Under the pieces are notes generated by a model. The model was not told the origin of the DNA. It made no database searches and was given only the letters and a program-made list of their open reading frames with translations. The position numbers and the translations under genes were made by a program. From CAIZWU01 sp942492905 (GTDB taxonomy: Bacteria > Verrucomicrobiota > Verrucomicrobiia > Verrucomicrobiales > V1-33), in assembly GCA_942492905.1 (NCBI GenBank), contig OW818657.1, positions 1,922,001 to 1,986,000 of the forward strand: a stretch of 64,000 nt of DNA, in the 5' to 3' direction. The number at the start of each line of letters is the position of its first letter. The first letter of the stretch is position 1. Shown here piece after piece: positions 16,989 to 24,697 of the stretch.

Positions 16989-17543
16989 ATGAAGGGGAAT
17001 CTGTATTATGCGGAGGCCGAGGCCGAGGTCGTGATTCTCGATGCCGCCTACCAGGCCTTGATCTCCGACATGGAAATCGCCGCCGGTTTGGAAAACGAGC
17101 TGAAATCCGTCCGGTCCCGGGTGGATCAGAGCATCACCCAGGGCAAGGATGTGCTGCGGGGGATCGCCCGCTACTGCGAAGCGTGGGACAGCAGTGACGA
17201 GGCCCTGGGCAGCGTCGGCTGGACCCGCCGCCGCACCCCCGGCCCGGCCAAACCGATGCCGGTTCCCTCCGGACTGGTCATGCAGCCGGGCTCCAATCCC
17301 GGTCAGGTCCGCGCCCGCTGGAATGCCGTGCCGAACCGTTATTTCTACGATATCCAGGTCTTCAACTCCGCCGGCCAGCCGAACCCTGTCCCGTGGGACA
17401 GCGTGCCGTCCACCCAGGACATCCGGGTCATCCAGCTCTTCAGCGGCTACCCCTCCGGCAGCTTCCTCACCGTGCGCATCCGCGCCAACGGCAGCAAAGG
17501 CGCCGGCCCCTGGTGCGACCCCCTCACCGCCCGCGTCCCCTGA
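16989..17543 (+). CDS. Hypothetical protein with fibronectin-III-like C-terminal domain
   Basis: Encodes 184 residues without a signal peptide. Residues 1-75 are helical, LYYAEAEAEVVILDAAYQAL and DQSITQGKDVLRGIARYCEA, and resemble cassette-borne proteins found near phage or surface genes. Residues about 92-184 (VPSGLVMQPGSNPGQVRARW, NRYFYDIQVFNS, FLTVRIRANGSKGAGPW) fit a fibronectin type III domain. GC is higher than in its neighbours, closer to the chromosome average. A strong terminator follows. Confidence 0.65.
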   Translation: MKGNLYYAEAEAEVVILDAAYQALISDMEIAAGLENELKSVRSRVDQSITQGKDVLRGIARYCEAWDSSDEALGSVGWTRRRTPGPAKPMPVPSGLVMQPGSNPGQVRARWNAVPNRYFYDIQVFNSAGQPNPVPWDSVPSTQDIRVIQLFSGYPSGSFLTVRIRANGSKGAGPWCDPLTARVP

Positions 17544-17578
17544 CCGCCCCCACCCGGTCCCGCCAGACCCGGATCTCA

Positions 17579-17620
17579 AAACCCGCCCCCCGGTCCGCCG
17601 GGCGGCGGGTTTTTTGTTTT
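17579..17620 (+). terminator. Intrinsic terminator
   Basis: AAACCCGCC (17579-17587) pairs with GGCGGG (from about 17604) with extra GC pairs inside the loop, followed by TTTTTTGTTTTT. Ends the fibronectin-like gene. The remaining gap to 17760 holds nothing recognisable. Confidence 0.8.
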
Positions 17621-17760
17621 TGTGAGAACCCCCAGTATGGAGCGACGACGCGCCACGCGGTCCCGCGGATGGGAGGGCAGGGTTGATGGTTGATGCCGCG
17701 GTTTCGCCCGGCCCTCCCTGACCATGTGATTCTTTGAAGTCAGGCATCCTGCGTTTTTCT

Positions 17761-17905
17761 CTGAATTCATTGCAAATCCTGTTGGGGGCCGATAGAGTCA
17801 GGAATATCCAGTCACGTCAAGTGATACCCAACCCATTGCAACCCCCATTCCCCGAAACAGGCCCAATCTTGAAATGGATTTCTCAACACCCCTGTTGTGT
17901 AACAC
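17761..17905 (+). repeat. ~145-bp intergenic element, copy C
   Basis: Left block CTGAATTCATTGCAAATCCT then GTTGGGGGCCGATAGAGTCA; right block CTTGAAATGGATTTCTCAAC then ACCCCTGTTGTGTAACAC. It ends about 25 bases before the ATG at 17930. More diverged than copies A and B at the right end. Confidence 0.7.
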
Positions 17906-17929
17906 AGCGTTTTGCAAAAATACCCAAAT

Positions 17930-18382
17930 ATGAAAACCCTAGTTGCTGGAGTTGTCTGCCTAATTGTTGGAATAGTAATCGGCCAAGTGACCGCGCATTC
18001 GAAGTCTGACCGCACCCCCGCAGTGGTTGCGTCAAACGTTTCGGATCTTTCATCGACAAGACGACTTGCCCAGGAGATTGAATTGCCTGCAATCTTAAAT
18101 GACACCACAGTAGATGTGGCTCTGGACTATCTACGGCTTCGTTCGCGGCAGAATTTTGGAACGAATAGTAATCCTGCCGATGAGCGCTTGGCTTTCGTGC
18201 TTGTCGATCCAAACAAGACAGCCAGACCCGTGGATCTGAGGTATCAAAGCGTCAAGATGGACAAACTGTGCGAGCGGATTGCCGAGTTGTCCGGGCTGAC
18301 GGTAGCGTTTGAGGACGATGCGATTGTGTTCAGAGCGAAACAAAGTTTGGCAGAACAAGTCGTGGCTCCTACCGGTCCGTAA
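17930..18382 (+). CDS. Membrane-anchored protein with secretin/STN-like domain
   Basis: Encodes 150 residues from the ATG at 17930 (an ATG six codons earlier is possible). N-terminal anchor TLVAGVVCLIVGIVIGQVTA. The rest has IELPAILNDTTVDVALDYLR and VDLRYQSVKMDKLCERIAEL then SGLTVAFEDDAIVF, the ivnf-a-l...l...sg....v.d..i arrangement of secretin N0/STN domains. Stand-alone STN-like proteins occur widely in verrucomicrobia and planctomycetes. No secretin pore domain follows, so its role is unknown. Confidence 0.6.
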   Translation: MKTLVAGVVCLIVGIVIGQVTAHSKSDRTPAVVASNVSDLSSTRRLAQEIELPAILNDTTVDVALDYLRLRSRQNFGTNSNPADERLAFVLVDPNKTARPVDLRYQSVKMDKLCERIAELSGLTVAFEDDAIVFRAKQSLAEQVVAPTGP

Positions 18383-18468
18383 GGAACTCGATTTTATTCC
18401 AATCACTTTTTCAATCGCTCCCGTTGGAGCCCTCAATCGTTCGGCGCATACTCCACATCCTGCATTCG

Positions 18469-18786
18469 ATGAAGATCTACTGGACAGCACCCTCGCCTCC
18501 CGAGTTGGCTTCGTTTTCCGTAGCCGAGAGGAAACGGATTTGGCGTGAGTGTGGCAGAGAAGGATTTGGCAATCGCAGGATGTGGATTGGCATGTTGGCC
18601 TTCGCAGCCTGTACTGGAGTCGGTTCACTGATTGGAGACTTCTTTCACATTGGGATTTGGGGCACTGGTATAGGCGGCGGCATTGGTGGCTTCCTGTTTA
18701 GCCAGTTCGCAACTCGCTCTACACTGGACGTCGTTCGGGAGAGATACCGAGTGCCTGAGCCTGACAACAACGCCCCCAGGCAATGA
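18469..18786 (+). CDS. Small hypothetical membrane protein
   Basis: Encodes about 105 residues from the ATG at 18469 (the frame is open from 18424). The start KIYWTAPSPPELASFSVAER, KRIWRECGREGFGNRRMWIG is followed by two hydrophobic, Gly-rich segments (MLAFAACTGVGSLIGDFF, IGIWGTGIGGGIGGFLFSQF). Family unknown. It ends 24 bases before an attC-like site. Confidence 0.5.
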   Translation: MKIYWTAPSPPELASFSVAERKRIWRECGREGFGNRRMWIGMLAFAACTGVGSLIGDFFHIGIWGTGIGGGIGGFLFSQFATRSTLDVVRERYRVPEPDNNAPRQ

Positions 18787-18810
18787 AGGCTGCCCCCCGG
18801 AACCACCAAA

Positions 18811-18906
18811 GCCGACACAAAACGGATGCAGGCAACGGCTCGTATGGCATCTGTCGTGGCATCGGCGCTTCCCGCTCGCCTTCGCCTGATCTGAAACGCT
18901 CGCCCA
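18811..18906 (+). repeat. attC-like hairpin site 3
   Basis: GCCGACACAAAACGGATGCA then GGCAACGGCTCGTATGGCAT at the left, CTCGCCTTCGCCTGATCTGA then AACGCTCGCC at the right. The last part, CGCTCGCC, is one base from the GTTCGCC expected of an R' box that would pair with the left end. Lies between two single genes on the same strand. Confidence 0.45.
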
Positions 18907-18928
18907 AGAAACGGAGGGTCCTGCCACC

Positions 18929-19432
18929 ATGAAGAGGGCCATCCATGTTATTCCAGACACGAGCCAGTCACCCTGGGTAGAGGCCATTCGACAGCGGTTT
19001 GATTGCCTTTACGAGCACATCAGAGCGCATATCACTTTGGTGTTTCCGTTCGATCTGCCTCTGAGTGACACTGAGTTGGTTCGACACTGCCAACAAGTCT
19101 CCGGTGGTGGTTGCCCTTTTTCTGTGACAGTCCACCCGCCGGTTCGTAGCGAGGACGATCACCTCTGGCTGCCCGTTGGGCATTCGGAGCCCCTCGCCGA
19201 ACTCACACGGAAACTCCATGGAGGTCCATTGAGTTCACTCTTGGCCACCAGACGCTCCAATACTCATCACATCACGATTGCCAGACCTCCGTTGGCACGG
19301 ACTATTCACGATGATATTTGTGAGTATCAGATTGCTTTCCCCGTGACACTTGAGGTCACTTCCTTCACTTTGGAGTCCATACTCCCCGACCAGCATTCGC
19401 TGGAGCTAGGGAGCTTTCAGCTTCGATCATGA
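18929..19432 (+). CDS. 2'-5' RNA ligase/2H phosphoesterase family protein
   Basis: Encodes 167 residues. Two HxT motifs define the 2H superfamily: H34-I-T36 in RAHITLVFPF and H114-I-T116 in THHITIARPP, about 80 residues apart as usual. Other family segments are LTRKLHGGPLSS and a closing LESILPDQHSLELGSFQL. These enzymes hydrolyse or ligate 2',5' and cyclic nucleotide phosphodiester bonds. As a single gene between attC-like repeats it looks like a captured cassette. Substrate unknown. Confidence 0.85.
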   Translation: MKRAIHVIPDTSQSPWVEAIRQRFDCLYEHIRAHITLVFPFDLPLSDTELVRHCQQVSGGGCPFSVTVHPPVRSEDDHLWLPVGHSEPLAELTRKLHGGPLSSLLATRRSNTHHITIARPPLARTIHDDICEYQIAFPVTLEVTSFTLESILPDQHSLELGSFQLRS

Positions 19433-19460
19433 ACACGACACACGACACACGGTCACGCGA

Positions 19461-19505
19461 GGGCGTGCAAAACGGATGCCGGCAACGACTCCTATAATTT
19501 GTCGC
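19461..19505 (+). repeat. attC-like site 4, left half only
   Basis: GGGCGTGCAAAACGGATGCC then GGCAACGACTC matches the left arm of sites 2 and 3. The right arm has been lost or replaced by unrelated sequence (CTATAATTTGTCGCTCCC). It marks the right boundary of the recognisable array. Confidence 0.4.
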
Positions 19506-19534
19506 TCCCGTTCCTTTGAAGATGCCCCAAATTT

Positions 19535-19846
19535 ATGGTGATCGTTAAATGGCTTTTCAAATACATCGAATGGCTAATCTGCCTGTTGATTGTCGTCCTT
19601 TCCTACGGGGCAGGGATGATCAAGGGGATGGACCGGGCCAACCATTACTGGCAATGGGAACTGAGCCAGAATAAGGCGGTTAAGCTTGAGCTTGTTGCCT
19701 CCGTTGCTGATGCCTTCCCGGGGAGGAGGGTGTGGTTGGTGGAGACCGTGGAGGTGATGGCTATTTTTGCCGTTAGTCTCGTCTTTGTGTTGATTCTAAA
19801 AGCAGTCTCTCGATGGTGGAGGGGCTTCAGATTGAAGCACAAATGA
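19535..19846 (+). CDS. Small hypothetical membrane protein
   Basis: Encodes 103 residues with two transmembrane segments: IEWLICLLIVVLSYGAGMIK (about 11-30) and VEVMAIFAVSLVFVLILKAV (about 70-90), with a basic tail RWWRGFRLKHK. The loop between them (about 35-68) is mildly acidic. GC near 47-50 percent, clearly below the genome average seen elsewhere. No family recognised. Confidence 0.5.
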   Translation: MVIVKWLFKYIEWLICLLIVVLSYGAGMIKGMDRANHYWQWELSQNKAVKLELVASVADAFPGRRVWLVETVEVMAIFAVSLVFVLILKAVSRWWRGFRLKHK

Positions 19847-19892
19847 TAGGTCGTAATTCAGTTAATACAAAAGCACTGCTGATCCAAGTGTC

Positions 19893-20084
19893 GTGAAATA
19901 CTTATTTGTTTCCATTGCTACTTTGTTGCCACTGCTGATTAGCGTTATCGTCATAAAAATCTTGATCGATGACTCCAATGCAGGTGGCTGGTGGCTGGTG
20001 CGGCTTTTACCATGGATTATTGGGGCATCTGCAGTATTTTTTGTCTCTGCGCTTTATGTTGTCTCAAAATGGAACAGGAATTGA
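19893..20084 (+). CDS. Very small hypothetical membrane protein
   Basis: Encodes 63 residues with two hydrophobic helices (about 4-24 and 36-56) and a short basic end. Low GC, like the preceding gene. Possibly a pair with it. Existence as a real gene is plausible but not certain. Confidence 0.4.
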   Translation: MKYLFVSIATLLPLLISVIVIKILIDDSNAGGWWLVRLLPWIIGASAVFFVSALYVVSKWNRN

Positions 20085-20215
20085 CAAACTGATTGCCTGG
20101 TGAGGTTGGGACCTGGATTTTATCCGCCCGTAAAACAAATTACTAGGTGATCTCAAATTGCCGGGTAATCTGAATTGATTCAAGGTGGCTTGCCCCCCCC
20201 CCAGCCCTGATTCAA

Positions 20216-20902
20216 ATGAAAGCAATTCTAAAACTCGTCCCGATCCTGCTCTTAATTCTTCCCCCGCGATCCGCGGACGCTTCAGTGGTGGTTTTGGATT
20301 CATTTTCCGAGGGGGATTTTGCCGTCAGTAATGTTTTCGATGCCCCTTTGATCTCTTTTGGCCCCGGCGGAACTGTTGAAACGCGGTACACATTCTGGAG
20401 AGGAACGGCTACGAGTAGCTATATGACTCAGACTTCAGGAAGTGGAATCCTAAACCTGCGTTTATCGCTTCGGGGGGATCCTCCGGTCAACAATCCAGCT
20501 GTCTTTTCACTGATGTATATCAATAGTAGTAGTGCAATTGACCTGATCGGACTGAGTCACGCGATCATTCGCGTGACATCATTTACGGGAACGGGGGGGC
20601 TGCGGCTTTATCTGAACGGCGGTCCGGAGCCGACTCCAATAACACTGTCTGGCCCTGGAGACTACCTGCTTCCTATACCGGTATTCACAGGCGAGGCGGC
20701 GGAAATTCCGGTTACACGTCTCACTATCGATTTCCTCGGGCGCTCCGCCGATTTTACCGTGACCTTGGATGAGATCACGTTGATTCCTGAGCCTTCCTGT
20801 TCCGGTTTGCTTCTGGCAGGTGGTCTACTGGTTGCCGGAATGAGGGGGAGGCATCGGACAACAGTTCAAGTTACCAAGCAGATCACAAGGAAACCGCCGT
20901 AA
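20216..20902 (+). CDS. PEP-CTERM sorting-domain protein
   Basis: Encodes 228 residues: signal peptide 1-23, a beta-rich body (for example FGPGGTVETRYTFWRGTATS and GSGILNLRLSLRGD), then IPEPSCSGLLLAGGLLVAGM followed by RGRHR, the PEP-hydrophobic-Arg pattern recognised by the exosortase/EpsH system. The tail continues about 14 residues past the Arg cluster, longer than usual. Such proteins are cut and anchored at the cell surface, often with exopolysaccharide. No exosortase gene is in the window. Confidence 0.8.
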   Translation: MKAILKLVPILLLILPPRSADASVVVLDSFSEGDFAVSNVFDAPLISFGPGGTVETRYTFWRGTATSSYMTQTSGSGILNLRLSLRGDPPVNNPAVFSLMYINSSSAIDLIGLSHAIIRVTSFTGTGGLRLYLNGGPEPTPITLSGPGDYLLPIPVFTGEAAEIPVTRLTIDFLGRSADFTVTLDEITLIPEPSCSGLLLAGGLLVAGMRGRHRTTVQVTKQITRKPP

Positions 20903-21110
20903 AACGACCATGCAAATTACTTGGGGATTTGTCTGAAATGGGAGCTGCGTTCCCGCCTCCGGTGTGGGGGATGGGCCCGCCAAGGTGAACCGGGTTCTCT
21001 GATGAAGGGGTGGGACCTGCTGATGCTGGGGGAAGGCGGCCAGGGCATCGCAGGCTTTTCCTGGATCTGAAAGGGGAGGGGAGGGGATGCCGTTCTGAGG
21101 GGAACCAAAC

Positions 21111-21118
21111 GGTATACC
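21111..21118. promoter_or_regulatory. Palindromic GntR-type operator candidate
   Basis: The perfect palindrome GGTATACC lies three bases before the GntR regulator ATG (21121). FCD-type GntR proteins often bind short palindromes that overlap their own start. It may control the whole downstream operon. Prediction only. Confidence 0.35.
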
Positions 21119-21120
21119 AA

Positions 21121-21780
21121 ATGAGCGGTCCTTCTTTTTCTCCTTCGCGTTCCGACTCGACGGCTTTCCAGTTGAAGCAGGAGATCCTCAGTGGGCTGGC
21201 GAAACCGGGGGACCGGCTGGCGGAATCGGCGGTGGCGCAGCGGTTGGGGGTGAGCCGGGTGCCGGTGCGGGAGGCGTTGTTTTCCTTGGAGCGGGAGGGG
21301 CTGGTGGAGTTCAGCGCCACGGGGCGGGCTTTTGTGAGGGAGCTGACGCCGCAGGACTGCGAGGAGCTGTTTGTGGTGCGCCTGACGCTGGAACCGGTGG
21401 CGGCGCGGCTGGCGGCTCCGCATCTGAAGGACGACTGCCGCTGGCTGGAACAGAACGTGGCGGCGACCCGCCGGGCGCAGTCGGTGGGGGAGGTGACGCG
21501 GCTGGACCTGGAGTTTCACCAGCTCATCCTCGAAGCTGCGGGAAATGCGCGGCTGTTGAAACTGTGGGGATCGCTGCGGGCGGAACTGGAGCTTTGGCTG
21601 GGGCGCCTGCACCGGCAGCATGAGGGCCAGAAACTGGCGACCCGCGACCAGACGGCGGACTCGCACGAGGCGATCATCGAGTGTTTCCAATCCCGCCCGC
21701 CCGCCGCCTGCGAGCGCCTGATGCGCGGGCATATCCAAGGGTGGCGGGAATGGCTGCCGGTGATGGAGGGCAAGGCATGA
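21121..21780 (+). CDS. GntR-family transcriptional regulator (FCD subfamily)
   Basis: Encodes 219 residues from the ATG at 21121; the open frame starts at 21010, but that extension reads poor leader sequence. The winged helix (about 15-75) has EILSGLAKPGDRLAESAVAQ and RLGVSRVPVREALFSLEREG, a textbook GntR recognition region. The FCD effector domain (about 80-205) has ELFVVRLTLEPVAARLAAPH, the metal/ligand-type DLEFHQLILEAAGNARL and a closing HEAIIECFQSRPPAACERLM. Its stop overlaps the next ATG (ATGA), so it is co-translated with the PSCyt operon that it probably controls in response to a small acid or sugar acid. Confidence 0.93.
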   Translation: MSGPSFSPSRSDSTAFQLKQEILSGLAKPGDRLAESAVAQRLGVSRVPVREALFSLEREGLVEFSATGRAFVRELTPQDCEELFVVRLTLEPVAARLAAPHLKDDCRWLEQNVAATRRAQSVGEVTRLDLEFHQLILEAAGNARLLKLWGSLRAELELWLGRLHRQHEGQKLATRDQTADSHEAIIECFQSRPPAACERLMRGHIQGWREWLPVMEGKA

Positions 21781-24695
21781 ACTACGTCTGCGCCATCGCA
21801 CTGCTGTGCACTCCTGCAGCGGCCTGGGCCGGGGCAGGGGAGGAGTTCTTTGAATCGAAGATCCGGCCGCTGCTGGTGGACCGTTGTTATGAATGCCACA
21901 GCGGCGAAAAGACCAAGGGCGGCCTCGCCCTGGATTCGCGGGAAGGCTGGCAGAAGGGCGGCGACTCGGGACCGGTGGTGGTGCCCGGGAAACCGGAGGA
22001 GTCATTGCTCATCTCGGCAGTCCACTACGGGGATGAGGATCTGGCGATGCCGCCGGAGAAGGCCGGCGGGAAGTTGAGTGAGGCGCAGATCGGATGGCTG
22101 ACGGAATGGGTGAGGATGGGGGCGCCGGATCCGCGTGCCGCGGTGGCGAAGCTGGGCGGGATGAAACCGGAGGAAGCCAGGAATTGGTGGGCCTTTCAAC
22201 CGCTGCCGGAGCGGGAGGCAGCCCTGACCCCGGAGAAGATTGATGCCTTCATCAATCAACCGCTCGCGGCGCAGTCCCTGACGGCGAACCCAGCGGCGGA
22301 CCGCCGCACCCTGATCCGCCGGGCCACCTATGATCTCACGGGATTGCCGCCCACGCCGGAGGAGGTGGAGGCCTTTGCCGGAGACCCGTCGCCGGAGGGC
22401 TGGGCGAAGGTCATCGACCGCCTGCTGGCCTCCCCGCACTACGGGGTGCAGTGGGGACGGCATTGGCTGGACGTGGTGCGTTATGCGGATACGGCGGGCG
22501 AGAATACGGACCGCCCCCTGCCGCAGGCGTGGCGATACCGGAACTGGGTGATGGAGGCCTTTAACCGGGATCTGCCTTATGACGAGTTTGTGCGCCTGCA
22601 ATTGGCTGGTGATCTGATGAATGCCGACAAACCGGAGGCGGAACGCAACGAGGGCATCATTGCCACGGGATACCTCGCCATCGCGCGGCGGTTTGGCCAC
22701 GATATCGACAAGGATGTCCACCTGATGCACGAGGATGTGATCGATAACTTCGGCAAAAACTTCCTCGGCCTCACCACCGGGTGTGCGCGGTGCCACGATC
22801 ACAAATACGATCCGATCACGGCGCAGGATTACTACGCGCTTTACGGCATCTTCAACAGCACGCGGTTTGCCTTCCCGGGCTGCGAACCCCAGGGCCAGCC
22901 GCGGGATCTGGTGCCGCTGATGTCCCCTCCGGCCGTGGAGGCCCTGACCAAGGAGTGGCGCGAACGTTCCAGCCAAGCCGAGGCCGAACTGAAGCGGCGC
23001 GCCGCCCTGACCGACGCTGCGAAACAGGCCATCCGCGAAGCTGCGGCCAAAGTCACGCACCGGCTCGCCGGGGCCAAGGTGGAGGAGGGGCAGTCGGTGG
23101 ATTTCGCCGCGGTGGGACCCGGGCCAGTGCCAGACATCCGGGTGCGTCAGGGTGAGGTGATTCAACTCACCGTCCTGCCCAATGGGAATCATGGGGCCGA
23201 CACCACCCTGGTGGAATGGACGATCCGCGAAACCGGCGGCGCGGGGCGCAAGTGGAGCGTGAAGGATCTGGTGGCCAACCTCACGCAATCGAATCCGCAC
23301 GAGGCGGGCCATGGGGCGGAGTGGTGTTTTCTGGAAGTGACGGATGGGCCGGTTTTTCTAACAGGGAAGCGGAGCGGCATCAGTGGGCACCCGGCGCTGC
23401 ATTCCTGGAGTAATGGCGACGACCTATCCGTGATGGTGAATGCCAGTGCGCAGCCGGTGATGGCCTGGACCTCCCTGCCGGCAGAGTCGTTTTTTGTGCA
23501 TCCGGGGCCGGGCCGTCCGGTAGGGGTGGGGTGGATCAGTCCCATGGATGGCGTGGTGTCGGTGTCGGGCCGCGTGGCGGATGCCCACCCCGCCACTCTG
23601 GATGGCGTGGCCTTTCAACTGGATCATATCGCCGATCCGGAGATGGGTCCGGCACTGGTGCGCATGGGCAAGACCACGCTGGACCAGGCGGTGGAAATTC
23701 CCCCGGCGCCGGTGATCCCGGTGGCCTATGCGGTGGCGGAAGGCGCGGTGCGGAATGCGCCATTGCAGCGGCAGGGCGATCCGGAAAAGCCGGGCGATGA
23801 AGTGCCACGGCGCTGGCTCTCGGTGTTCGGCGGGGATGTGGTACCGGCGGAGGCTGGCAGCGGCCGCCGGCAGCTGGGCGACTGGATTGTGAACCAGCCG
23901 CTGGCCGCCCGGGTGATGGTGAACCGGGTCTGGCAAGGGCACTTCGGCCACGGCCTGGTGCGGTCGCCCAATGACTTCGGGGCCCGGGGCGACGCGCCGA
24001 CGCACCGCGCCTTGCTGGACGCGCTGGCGGCGGAATTCATCGCCAGTGGCTACCGGGTGAAAGCCCTGCACCGGCTCATCATGAACACCGCCGCCTATCA
24101 ACGCAGCAGTGCCCGTCCGGAGGCGGCGGTGCAGGCCGATCCTGACAATCATTTGCTGGCCCGTTTCACCCGCCGCCGTCTCAGTGCGGAGGAGATCCGC
24201 GACAGCCTGCTGGTGGTGTCCGGTCAGCTGGATGGCACGCCTGCCGGGGGGCATCCCTTCCCGCCGGAGGCGACGTGGACCTTCACCCAGCACGATCCCT
24301 TCAACGCGGTGTATCCCAGCCGCCAGCGCAGCGCCTATCTGATGGTGCAGCGGCAGCGGCGGCATCCCTTCCTGGCGTTATTCGACGGGGCCGATCCCAA
24401 TGCCAGCACGCCGGTGCGCCCGACCACGACGGTCCCCACCCAGGCGCTCTATTTCCTCAACGATCCCTTTTTCCATGAGCAGGCGGCGCGGTTTGCCACG
24501 GCCCTGACGAAGCCCTCCGGGGGCGCCGCGCGGGTATCGCAGGCCTTCCGCATCCTATTGCAGCGCGAGCCTTCCGCGGCGGAGCAGGAACAGGCGGCGG
24601 GCTTCCTCGCCAGCTATCCGGCCACCGGGGAAGAAAAATGGGCGGCCTATGCCCGGGTGCTGCTGGCGGGCAATGAATTCATCCACCTCGACTAA
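21777..24695 (+). CDS. PSCyt1-DUF1549-DUF1553 (PSD1) cytochrome-like protein
   Basis: Encodes 972 residues from the ATG at 21777, with a signal peptide (about 1-19). The N-terminal PSCyt1 domain has heme site CYECH (37-41) and LLVDRCYECHSGEKTKGGL. DUF1549 (about 150-350) has RRTLIRRATYDLTGLPPTPE and HYGVQWGRHWLDVVRYADT, then a second heme-type CARCHDHKYDPIT near 335. DUF1553 (about 690-950) has VMVNRVWQGHFGHGLVRSPN, LHRLIMNTAAYQRSS, and RRRLSAEEIRDSLLVVSGQL. A beta domain of about 155 residues (nucleotides 23130-23590) sits between the two; it recurs in another gene of this operon. Function of the family is not established; a periplasmic redox role in polymer use is suspected. Confidence 0.9.
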   Translation: MNYVCAIALLCTPAAAWAGAGEEFFESKIRPLLVDRCYECHSGEKTKGGLALDSREGWQKGGDSGPVVVPGKPEESLLISAVHYGDEDLAMPPEKAGGKLSEAQIGWLTEWVRMGAPDPRAAVAKLGGMKPEEARNWWAFQPLPEREAALTPEKIDAFINQPLAAQSLTANPAADRRTLIRRATYDLTGLPPTPEEVEAFAGDPSPEGWAKVIDRLLASPHYGVQWGRHWLDVVRYADTAGENTDRPLPQAWRYRNWVMEAFNRDLPYDEFVRLQLAGDLMNADKPEAERNEGIIATGYLAIARRFGHDIDKDVHLMHEDVIDNFGKNFLGLTTGCARCHDHKYDPITAQDYYALYGIFNSTRFAFPGCEPQGQPRDLVPLMSPPAVEALTKEWRERSSQAEAELKRRAALTDAAKQAIREAAAKVTHRLAGAKVEEGQSVDFAAVGPGPVPDIRVRQGEVIQLTVLPNGNHGADTTLVEWTIRETGGAGRKWSVKDLVANLTQSNPHEAGHGAEWCFLEVTDGPVFLTGKRSGISGHPALHSWSNGDDLSVMVNASAQPVMAWTSLPAESFFVHPGPGRPVGVGWISPMDGVVSVSGRVADAHPATLDGVAFQLDHIADPEMGPALVRMGKTTLDQAVEIPPAPVIPVAYAVAEGAVRNAPLQRQGDPEKPGDEVPRRWLSVFGGDVVPAEAGSGRRQLGDWIVNQPLAARVMVNRVWQGHFGHGLVRSPNDFGARGDAPTHRALLDALAAEFIASGYRVKALHRLIMNTAAYQRSSARPEAAVQADPDNHLLARFTRRRLSAEEIRDSLLVVSGQLDGTPAGGHPFPPEATWTFTQHDPFNAVYPSRQRSAYLMVQRQRRHPFLALFDGADPNASTPVRPTTTVPTQALYFLNDPFFHEQAARFATALTKPSGGAARVSQAFRILLQREPSAAEQEQAAGFLASYPATGEEKWAAYARVLLAGNEFIHLD

Positions 24696-24697
24696 CT

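Noticed and set aside
16887..17747. Minus-strand ORF (286 codons) opposite the fibronectin-like gene
   Set aside because: It crosses the strong plus-strand terminator and shows only Gly/His-rich antisense composition.
12872..17905. Three-copy 140-bp elements considered as attC sites
   Set aside because: The GTTGG-type end comes before the CCAAC-type end in both strands, the opposite of R''-R' order, so they are treated as inverted-end elements.
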